Assembly (NCBI RefSeq): GCF_029319185.1
Contig: NZ_CP119754.1
Span: forward strand, 1,054,001 to 1,118,000
Length of the DNA: 64,000 nucleotides
Origin: Superficieibacter sp. HKU1
GTDB taxonomy: Bacteria; Pseudomonadota; Gammaproteobacteria; Enterobacterales; Enterobacteriaceae
Reading direction: 5' to 3'
The translations under genes and the position numbers were made by a program. The notes under the pieces were generated by a model. The model ran no database searches, was not told the origin of the DNA, and saw nothing but the letters and a program-made list of their open reading frames with translations. Shown piece by piece: positions 57,618 through 64,000 of the stretch (positions within the stretch are counted from its first letter, which is position 1; every line of letters starts with the position of its first letter).

Positions 57618-58961
57618 ATGAGCTGGAATGATCGGGTGGTATGGAGTGAGGGGCAATTTTTGCTGCCGCAGATGTTTCAGCAGCAGGAGCGTTACCTGGA
57701 ACATGTCATTCATTACCGCAGCCTGCCGCTGACTCCCTTTTTCTGGGGATTCAGCGAATACAGTATTGATGGCGAGGCGCTGAACATCGGTAAGCTGATT
57801 CTGAAAGAAGCGTCGGGCGTTTTTGCCGACGGCACACCGTTTAACGCGCCGGATCATACTCCACTACCGCCACCGCTGACCATCCTGCCGGAACACCTGA
57901 ACCAGCAGATCTGTCTTGCTGTGCCGGTACGCACACCGAATAGCGAAGAAACCACTTTCGACAATAACCCGGAATCACTGGCGCGTTTCTCAGTACACGA
58001 ACACGAAATCCGTGACGCTAACTCGCTGGGACGTGGCGCGCAGTTATTACAGCTCAGTCACCTGCGACTGCGATTGCTGCCGGAAAAGGCGGTGACAGGA
58101 GCCTGGATTGGTTTGCCGTTGACCCGTATCACTGGGCTGAATCCTGACGGGCGGGTGGATATCGACCACGATATGATCCCGCCCATCATTCATTACCAGG
58201 CCAGTCCGCTGATGCGAACCTGGCTGTCGTGGATTAACGATCTGATCCGGATGCGTGCTGATTCCCTGGCGGAACGGCTGACGGGCAGTGACAACCATGG
58301 TCACGAAGCGGCGGAAGTTTCTGATTATTTGCTGCTGCAAATTCTCAACCGTTTTGAACCGCTGCTGATCCATCTGGCGAGAACGCCTCTGGCCCCGGAG
58401 GTATTGTATCGTTACCTGTGCGAGCTGGCAGGAGAGCTGTCCACTTATGTGCGTCCGCAGACGCGGCGGCCCGCCGAATATAAAGAGTATGAACACCTGA
58501 CACCGTATGCCGGTTTGAAATCGGTGGTTGATGAGGTGCAGTACTTGCTAAACGCAGTGCTGATCCGTGGAGCGCAGCGTATCACGCTGGAAGAGGGCAC
58601 TTACGGCATTCTGAATGCGGTAGTAGCCCCTTCCGATCTTGCCGACTTCAGCACGCTGGTGCTGGCAGTGAAGGCACAAATGGCTTCCGATGTGCTGCTG
58701 CAACATTTTGCGGCGCAGACCAAAATTGGGCCATCCGAACGCCTGCCGGAACTGATCCGTTCGCATCTGCCGGGGCTGGCCTTACAGGTTCTGCCCGTAC
58801 CACCGCGCCAGATCCCGTTCCAGTCCGGATACCTCTATTACGATATCCGTCGCGACGGTGCGCTGTGGGAGCATATCGCCCGTTACGGTGGGATGGCCAT
58901 GCATACCGCCGGGGAATTTCCGGGACTGGAGATAGAACTGTGGGGAGTACGCGATAAATGA
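57618..58961 (+). CDS. tssK: Type VI baseplate-membrane linker TssK
   Basis: A 447-residue cytoplasmic trimer that connects the baseplate to TssL/TssM. Diagnostic segments: WNDRVVWSEGQFLLPQMFQQ at the N-terminus and FQSGYLYYDIRRDGALWEHI near the C-terminus. It overlaps tssL by four bases (ATGA). Length is typical. Confidence 0.96.
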   Translation: MSWNDRVVWSEGQFLLPQMFQQQERYLEHVIHYRSLPLTPFFWGFSEYSIDGEALNIGKLILKEASGVFADGTPFNAPDHTPLPPPLTILPEHLNQQICLAVPVRTPNSEETTFDNNPESLARFSVHEHEIRDANSLGRGAQLLQLSHLRLRLLPEKAVTGAWIGLPLTRITGLNPDGRVDIDHDMIPPIIHYQASPLMRTWLSWINDLIRMRADSLAERLTGSDNHGHEAAEVSDYLLLQILNRFEPLLIHLARTPLAPEVLYRYLCELAGELSTYVRPQTRRPAEYKEYEHLTPYAGLKSVVDEVQYLLNAVLIRGAQRITLEEGTYGILNAVVAPSDLADFSTLVLAVKAQMASDVLLQHFAAQTKIGPSERLPELIRSHLPGLALQVLPVPPRQIPFQSGYLYYDIRRDGALWEHIARYGGMAMHTAGEFPGLEIELWGVRDK

Positions 58962-60262
58962 CAGACAGTACCCTGACGCCGCCAGCGGCGGATATGATGT
59001 CCTTTTTGTCCACCACGCCGGAACATAAGGACGGTGAATATGAAACGCCGGTACAAACCAGCCCGCGCACAGAAATCAATGTCATCGTTGAAGACGGCCC
59101 GGACAGTAAACTCCGGCTGGCCGAAATCAGCGCGGCGGCTAACCCGCTGCTCGCCGCCGCCCGACCTTTACTGTGCGCCCTGGCCGCCATGCCCGCGCAA
59201 CTGGATGCGGCTCTGGTAGAACCATACCGAACTCTGCTGGTACGTGAGGTGCATCTGTACCAGACGCTGTGCGATCAGGCGAACCTGCGGCGCGAGCACG
59301 TACTGGCGGTACGTTACTGCCTGTGTACAGCGCTTGATGAGGCCGCCAATAACACATCCTGGGGACGGCGCGGCGTCTGGGCCGGAAAAAGCCTGCTGGT
59401 AACCTTTCATGGTGAAAGCGAAGGCGGGATAAAACTTTTCCAGATAATCGGGCGTCTGGCAGCCAGCTTCCAGGAACATGGCGATGTGCTGGAAGTTATC
59501 TACCACTTGCTCGGGCTGGGGTTTGAAGGCCGTTATAGTGTGCAGCCTGACGGGCGTAAACAGCTGGATAATATTCGTCAGCAACTGCTGACACAGCTTT
59601 CACAGCGTCGCGATCCGGTAATGCCCGCGCTCTCGCCTGATTTCCAGGGGGCAATAAACGGACGGTTGCGGCGAATGCGCCGGGTGCCGGTCTGGTTAAG
59701 CGCCGGTATTGCGCTGTTGACGATACTGACGCTTTTTGGTCTTTATAGTCACCGGGTGGACGTGCAAACCGTCACTGTACAACATCATATTGACGCAATT
59801 GGTAAAAACCTGCCGCCACCGCCAGTCCCGGTTCACAAACTACGCCTGAAGATCCTGCTGGCAAACGAAATCGCCCGTGGTCTGCTGACTGTGGATGAGG
59901 ATGACCGTCATAGCAGGGTAGTGTTCCGCGGCGACGCAATGTTTGTACCGGGACAGAAAACGGTCAATGACACTATTCGCCCGGTGATTAATAAAGCGGC
60001 GCGTGAAATCGCCCGAGTGGGTGGCGCAGTCACTGTAACAGGTCACACGGACAGCCAGCCTATCCATTCGGCGGAGTTCCCGTCCAACCAGGTTCTATCT
60101 GAAAAACGTGCGGCGGAAGTTGCAGCTTTACTGACGTCCGGTGGTGTACCTGTCGGACGGGTACATATCGTCGGGAAGGGAGACACGGTGCCGGTGGCGG
60201 ATAATGGCAGTAAAGCCGGGCGGGCGAAAAACCGCCGGGTGGAAATTCTGGTGGTGGAGTGA
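58958..60262 (+). CDS. tssL: Type VI membrane protein TssL with OmpA-like domain
   Basis: A 434-residue inner-membrane protein. The cytoplasmic DotU/IcmH domain (about 50-240; LCTALDEAANNTSWGRRG) precedes one membrane helix at about 244-264. A periplasmic OmpA-like peptidoglycan-binding domain (about 310-434; VTVTGHTDSQPI, GRAKNRRVEILVVE) ends it. It is therefore of the peptidoglycan-anchored type that needs no separate TagL. It forms the 10-fold membrane complex with TssM and TssJ. Confidence 0.95.
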   Translation: MTDSTLTPPAADMMSFLSTTPEHKDGEYETPVQTSPRTEINVIVEDGPDSKLRLAEISAAANPLLAAARPLLCALAAMPAQLDAALVEPYRTLLVREVHLYQTLCDQANLRREHVLAVRYCLCTALDEAANNTSWGRRGVWAGKSLLVTFHGESEGGIKLFQIIGRLAASFQEHGDVLEVIYHLLGLGFEGRYSVQPDGRKQLDNIRQQLLTQLSQRRDPVMPALSPDFQGAINGRLRRMRRVPVWLSAGIALLTILTLFGLYSHRVDVQTVTVQHHIDAIGKNLPPPPVPVHKLRLKILLANEIARGLLTVDEDDRHSRVVFRGDAMFVPGQKTVNDTIRPVINKAAREIARVGGAVTVTGHTDSQPIHSAEFPSNQVLSEKRAAEVAALLTSGGVPVGRVHIVGKGDTVPVADNGSKAGRAKNRRVEILVVE

Positions 60263-60266
60263 ATGA

Positions 60267-61052
60267 ATGATGAAAAAATCAGTCTGTGATGTGTCTCATC
60301 ATTCGTCAGCAGGTGATGTGACGGGTGACGATTACCGGATATCAGCGACATATCGCATAAAACGATCTCTCCGTGTTTTTTTGATCAGTTTATGCTGTTT
60401 ATTACCCGGTGGTGCTTTTGCCGGATCCCTGATTAATACAGGAGTAATTTCTCCCGATAATGTCAACCTCAGTACACAGGATTTTCTGCGATTTTATGCC
60501 ACTGATAATTCACAGGAAAAAAACAATACAATGATGTATATATTGGGAGTGGCAGATGCTACAGAAGGTAAAAACTGGTGTGGATATGGTCAGGTTGACA
60601 GTATAACAATAAACCATACTGCGCTGGCCTGGCTTGAACGGTACTCTGTGAAAAAGCCAGATGTAAGAGCTTCAATACTAATAGAGGAATCACTGGTTAA
60701 AAATTTCCCGTGTCAGGGGACTGAACCATCCTTAAAAACTGCTTCCCGGCCATCTCCTGTTTTATCCCTGACACCGGATGCTCTTAATCTTTCAGGTAAT
60801 GACTTTTTTTCATTTTGGGTGTCCGGTAATCAGGTGGGTAAACTCAGGGCGGATATCTATTTGCTTGGTGTGGAGGATGCAACAGAAAGAAAACTATGGT
60901 GTGGATACGACTTATTTAAAACGCTAACATTAAATGAACTGGTCTATGTTTTTCTTAAAAATAAAACACATGAAGAACTGAATTATCGCGCCGCTGAACT
61001 TATTACGAATAAATTAATGGAGTATCCATGTGATACAGGAGTAAAAAAATGA
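60267..61052 (+). CDS. Putative immunity protein with two tandem Rap1a/Tai domains
   Basis: A 261-residue exported protein. A polar 32-residue start precedes the hydrophobic signal (SLRVFLISLCCLLPGGAFA, about 34-52); no better in-frame ATG is visible. Two copies of one domain follow: residues 68-149 (LSTQDFLRFY, YILGVADATEGKNWCGY, ending KNFPC) and 174-255 (LSGNDFFSFW, YLLGVEDATERKLWCGY, ending MEYPC). Each fits the Rap1a/Tai immunity pattern, which normally occurs once per protein. It overlaps the Tae4 gene by four bases, so it is very likely its periplasmic immunity protein. It is visibly AT-richer than tssL. Confidence 0.75.
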   Translation: MMKKSVCDVSHHSSAGDVTGDDYRISATYRIKRSLRVFLISLCCLLPGGAFAGSLINTGVISPDNVNLSTQDFLRFYATDNSQEKNNTMMYILGVADATEGKNWCGYGQVDSITINHTALAWLERYSVKKPDVRASILIEESLVKNFPCQGTEPSLKTASRPSPVLSLTPDALNLSGNDFFSFWVSGNQVGKLRADIYLLGVEDATERKLWCGYDLFKTLTLNELVYVFLKNKTHEELNYRAAELITNKLMEYPCDTGVKK

Positions 61053-61543
61053 AGCCTTCATTCTTAGTACTAAAGTCTAATCATGACTCATCGTATCCAG
61101 GAAGCCTGGATTTTATTGCGTCGAAAGAGTTCTATGCCAGCATCGGTTATGACCAAGGGAAACTCGGTGATCAATTTGAAAATACTTGTGCGGCCCGTAT
61201 GAGCGTGGCATTGATTAAATCAGGTGTTAAATTTAAAGGTCGTCTTCTGCCGATAAAGGAGGGTAAGTGGAAAGGCCGGAGTATTGAAACAGGTGCTAAA
61301 AATCTGGCAGATATACTTTCACAGCCAGGCGTTTTCGGTAAGCCAGAAATCTGGCGTGATCCCTCTAAATTTCAGGCAGAACCAGGTAATAAAAGAGGTG
61401 TGGTCTTCTTCTGGAAAATTGATGGCTATGACGGTGGAAGTGGTAGTCATATCGACCTGATTGAGCCGACCAGTGCTGGTGCAATATGCCATTCACACTG
61501 TTATTTTGATTGTAAAAAAATCTGGTTCTGGGCGTTACGCTAA
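61049..61543 (+). CDS. tae4: Type VI amidase effector Tae4
   Basis: A 164-residue peptidoglycan amidase of the Tae4 (Ssp1-like) family, which cuts the D-Glu to diaminopimelate bond of the peptide stem in rival cells. Catalytic Cys47 is in FENTCAARMSVALIKSG and His134 in GGSGSHIDLIEP. A C-terminal cysteine-rich tail (ICHSHCYFDCKK) could form disulfides. It has no signal peptide, as expected for an Hcp- or VgrG-delivered effector. ATGA overlap with the preceding tandem-domain gene. All catalytic residues are present, so it appears functional. Confidence 0.9.
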   Translation: MKPSFLVLKSNHDSSYPGSLDFIASKEFYASIGYDQGKLGDQFENTCAARMSVALIKSGVKFKGRLLPIKEGKWKGRSIETGAKNLADILSQPGVFGKPEIWRDPSKFQAEPGNKRGVVFFWKIDGYDGGSGSHIDLIEPTSAGAICHSHCYFDCKKIWFWALR

Positions 61544-61603
61544 AATCGTATCATAATATTATCGCCGCCAGTTCTGATAAAATATTAGTAGTAGAGGATT
61601 AAT

Positions 61604-62047
61604 ATGTTCAAGGTAATAGGCTGCCTGTTAGCTGTTATTCCGGTTGTATCTTATGCGCAAGATTATGGGTGTGCCACGGTTGGAGCATCAATGGAGTCAT
61701 CGTTATTTGATGCAATGAAACGCGACCTGAATATCAATCCCTCAACTATTATAAAAGATAAAACGAAAGTAGAAATCCTTGATATTTCTTCTGTGTCTAA
61801 ACTCTATGCAGAGTCCCTGGCTAAGATTGATTATGAAAAGGACAAAGCCAGAAATAAGACGGCAATGTTAGATGAAAGATCTTATTTTGCTAGTTACTAT
61901 GAGAATCAAGTTAAGTCTATTGTGGCAAAGTATACCTATATTAACAATGATAGGAAAAAAGATGTTTTTATTGCATCAAGCCTTATGAATGCCGATGAGT
62001 GCTCTGTAAGATTTAATGGTTATATTACTTTGTCCAGAGAGTTTTAA
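61604..62047 (+). CDS. Unrecognised exported protein beside tae4
   Basis: A 147-residue protein with a clear signal peptide (MFKVIGCLLAVIPVVSYAQ, likely cut at YAQ/DYG). The mature part begins DYGCATVGASMESSLFDAM and ends ADECSVRFNGYITLSREF, with one cysteine near each end that could form a disulfide; the middle is rich in Lys, Asp and Ser. I do not recognise it with certainty. I have a weak memory of relatives labelled Shiga toxin A subunit in enterobacterial islands, but no catalytic motif supports that. Its place, 60 bases after tae4 and in an AT-rich segment, suggests a second immunity or cargo-related protein. Confidence 0.65.
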   Translation: MFKVIGCLLAVIPVVSYAQDYGCATVGASMESSLFDAMKRDLNINPSTIIKDKTKVEILDISSVSKLYAESLAKIDYEKDKARNKTAMLDERSYFASYYENQVKSIVAKYTYINNDRKKDVFIASSLMNADECSVRFNGYITLSREF

Positions 62048-62129
62048 TGTAAATTGAAATATTGCGCTCAAAGTTATTCAGGATATAGACCCAGCAATAA
62101 CAGTGCTCTTGCAGGATAATGGAAATAGA

Positions 62130-62261
62130 ATGATGGTGCGGTATTTTCTTTCTACTCTGGTGATGGTTCAGGTTGCCATTTATTTTGTTTTTTTTCCAAA
62201 TCAGGAAAGCATTTTCAGCTTTTGGCCTTTTATTGTTGATGATTACAATGTGGAGTTCTGA
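62130..62261 (+). CDS. Small hydrophobic ORF ahead of tssM
   Basis: A 43-codon frame, MMVRYFLSTLVMVQVAIYFV and on to DDYNVEF, with one likely membrane segment (about residues 4-22) and a short aromatic tail. GGAA lies about six bases before the ATG, and a two-codon-scale upstream ATG (62119) ends in an overlapping ATGA. It ends six bases before tssM. It could be a real small membrane protein or the eroded tail of a lost cargo gene. Confidence 0.4.
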   Translation: MMVRYFLSTLVMVQVAIYFVFFPNQESIFSFWPFIVDDYNVEF

Positions 62262-62267
62262 ACAATA

Positions 62268-64000
62268 ATGCAAAAATTTCTCAGTCTGCTTTTTTCCCGG
62301 CGCGCGCTGGCTATTGTGGGCGTGATAGTGCTGGCGCTGCTTGTCTGGTTTGTCGGGCCGCTGGTGTCATTTGATACTCTGCGTCCTCTGGCCTCCGTGG
62401 GCAGCCGGGTGGTGACCATTGCTCTGCTGCTGATGCTGCTGGTGCTGTGGCTGGTGAACTGGTCGATGAGCATCATTGGCATCAGTATCCTGTGCCTGGT
62501 CATTGGCTTTGTCACACCGCTGCTGGCCCTGGGCGACGTTCATCCGTTTGCGCCGCTGTGGGTCCGCCTGACCCTGATTGGTTTCATCCTGCTGGTGTAC
62601 GCACTGTACGGCCTGTACCGGCTGTGGCGCGCGCTGCGCATGGATGAACAACTGCTGCGCCGCTTCCTGCATCCGCGCGGGGAGGAGGTGCCGGTGGCCG
62701 GGGAAATCAAAGCCGATCTGCGCACTGTCAGCCATATTGTCACTCAGGCTGTGCGCCAACTGAAACAACTTCGTGTGGACATGCCCGGCTGGCGTAAAGT
62801 CTTTGAAGGCAAACGCTTTCTGTATGAGCTGCCGTGGTTCATGGTGGTTGGTAGCCCCGGCGACGGCAAAACCACGGCCCTGTTGAATACCGGATTGCAG
62901 TTCCCGCTGGCGGAACAGATGGAGCAGACCTCGCGCATCCTGACGGTTCCGGGGGGCGGTACGCTGCACTGCGACTGGTGGTTTACCAATGAAGCGGTAC
63001 TGATTGATACCGCCGGACGCTACGCCCGCCACGATGACGGTGGCGAAGCGAGTGCGACACAACGCAACGCTGGAGAGTGGCAGGGCTTTCTCGGCCTGCT
63101 GCGTAAACACCGTCCCGGCGCGCCGCTCAACGGCGTGATCCTGACGCTGAACGTGGCGGATTTGACGGCGCAGTCTCCGGCTGAACGCCTGGCAGCCTGC
63201 GCCGCTCTGCGTGCGCGACTGGCAGAACTGCGCGAGACCCTGGGGATTCGCTTTCCGGTCTATCTGGTGGTCACTAAAATGGATTTACTGCCGGGGTTCA
63301 GCGAATATTTTCGCACGCTGACCAGCCATCTTCGTGCACAAATCTGGGGCTTCACGCTGCCCTACAGCCGCAGGCGAAAAGCGGGCGATCCCCAGGCGCT
63401 GCACGCCGCCTGTGAACGGGAACTGGCGCGCCTGACATTGCGGTTGGATCAGGGGCTGGATACCCGCTTACAGGAAGAGTACGACCTTAAAAGCCGCCAG
63501 CGGCTGTATACTTTCCCGCGTGAGTTCTCCGCCCTTGGCGCGCCGTTGCTGGAGGCTATTGAACAAATTTTCCTGGATTCGAAATTCGATGCCACGCAAC
63601 TGAATAACACGCTGCGGGGGGTGTTTTTCACCAGTGCTGCGCAGGCGCAGGCCGACGCGGTGGCTGACCAGTTAAGTATCTGGCAGCGTTTTGTCCGGGC
63701 AATAAAAACCGCCCGTGGCGACTCCGCAGCTTCCCGCCCACACACTCTGCCAGACGGCAACCGTAGCTACTTTCTGCACGATCTGCTGACGCAGTTTATT
63801 TTCCGTGAAGCGCACCTGGTGGAGCCAAACCTTCAGTGGGCATGGCGTTATCGCTTACTGCGCCTTGGCGGACACCTGCTGGTGCTGGTGCTGGCATTCC
63901 TGCTTTGGCAGGGGATGCAGACCAGTCAGAAGATCAACGGTGACTATCTGAATGAAATTAGCGCCCGCACAACCCGGCTGGACAGCGAGATAAAAGCCTA
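62268..64000 (+). CDS. tssM: Type VI membrane-complex protein TssM, N-terminal part
   Basis: The first 577 codons of the IcmF-family inner-membrane protein that spans the periplasm and binds TssJ; the 3' end lies beyond the window. The start is MQKFLSLLFSRR. Hydrophobic segments lie at about 10-32, 46-88 and 97-120. The cytoplasmic NTPase-like domain has Walker A GSPGDGKTTALL at about 194 and the VLIDTAGRY motif. A further membrane segment is at about 530-550 (HLLVLVLAFLLWQGM). No frame break is visible in this part. The ribosome site (GGAG) is about 12 bases away, longer than usual. Confidence 0.95.
   Translation, partial: MQKFLSLLFSRRALAIVGVIVLALLVWFVGPLVSFDTLRPLASVGSRVVTIALLLMLLVLWLVNWSMSIIGISILCLVIGFVTPLLALGDVHPFAPLWVRLTLIGFILLVYALYGLYRLWRALRMDEQLLRRFLHPRGEEVPVAGEIKADLRTVSHIVTQAVRQLKQLRVDMPGWRKVFEGKRFLYELPWFMVVGSPGDGKTTALLNTGLQFPLAEQMEQTSRILTVPGGGTLHCDWWFTNEAVLIDTAGRYARHDDGGEASATQRNAGEWQGFLGLLRKHRPGAPLNGVILTLNVADLTAQSPAERLAACAALRARLAELRETLGIRFPVYLVVTKMDLLPGFSEYFRTLTSHLRAQIWGFTLPYSRRRKAGDPQALHAACERELARLTLRLDQGLDTRLQEEYDLKSRQRLYTFPREFSALGAPLLEAIEQIFLDSKFDATQLNNTLRGVFFTSAAQAQADAVADQLSIWQRFVRAIKTARGDSAASRPHTLPDGNRSYFLHDLLTQFIFREAHLVEPNLQWAWRYRLLRLGGHLLVLVLAFLLWQGMQTSQKINGDYLNEISARTTRLDSEIKA

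Overview
The window is chromosomal DNA from an enterobacterium of the Salmonella/Citrobacter type. Gene order from dxr to dnaQ matches the E. coli/Salmonella chromosome almost gene for gene, and the protein sequences are close to those genera. A GH19 chitinase lies between accA and ldcC, and a type VI secretion (T6SS) island sits beside the aspV tRNA-Asp gene in the arrangement I associate with Salmonella SPI-6. I cannot fix the genus from sequence alone; the BamA surface loops and the 16S variable regions do not look exactly like S. Typhimurium.

Bases 1-14,371 hold the envelope cluster dxr(3' end)-uppS-cdsA-rseP-bamA-skp-lpxD-fabZ-lpxA-lpxB-rnhB-dnaE, followed by accA: isoprenoid carrier, phospholipid and lipid A synthesis, outer-membrane protein assembly, and replication. 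Bases 15,521-30,040 hold the chitinase, lysine decarboxylase ldcC, yaeR, tilS, the rof/yaeP pair, yaeQ, arfB, nlpE, proS, trmO, rcsF, the methionine importer metNIQ and gmhB.

Bases 30,041-35,590 are a complete rRNA operon: P1/P2 promoters, boxA, 16S, tRNA-Glu, 23S, 5S, tRNA-Asp and a terminator. It is at the position of E. coli rrnH but has a tRNA-Glu spacer instead of Ile/Ala, and dkgB is missing downstream. Then come yafC, yafD, yafE, mltD, gloB, yafS, rnhA, dnaQ and a second, identical tRNA-Asp gene.

From 42,830 to the end is the island. It opens with the degraded start of a P4-type integrase at the tRNA. A leftward operon follows (FHA protein, tagJ, tssE, tssF, tssG, tssA), then a divergent AT-rich promoter region, then a rightward operon (clpV, tssB, tssC, hcp, tssJ, tssK, tssL, tssM; tssM runs off the window). 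Sheath, tube, baseplate, membrane complex and recycling ATPase are all present; VgrG and PAAR are not in the window.

The most interesting content is cargo inserted at three joints of the rightward operon. Between clpV and tssB lie a wrecked M15-like peptidase gene and a frameshifted immunity-like gene. Between tssC and hcp lies a BPSL0067-family amidase-like gene broken by one frameshift in a T run, followed by an intact STY0300-like putative immunity gene. Between tssL and tssM lies an apparently live module: a protein with two tandem Rap1a/Tai-type domains, a Tae4 amidase overlapping it by 4 bases, an unrecognised secreted protein and a 43-codon hydrophobic ORF. The core genes are intact while the cargo is being gained and lost.
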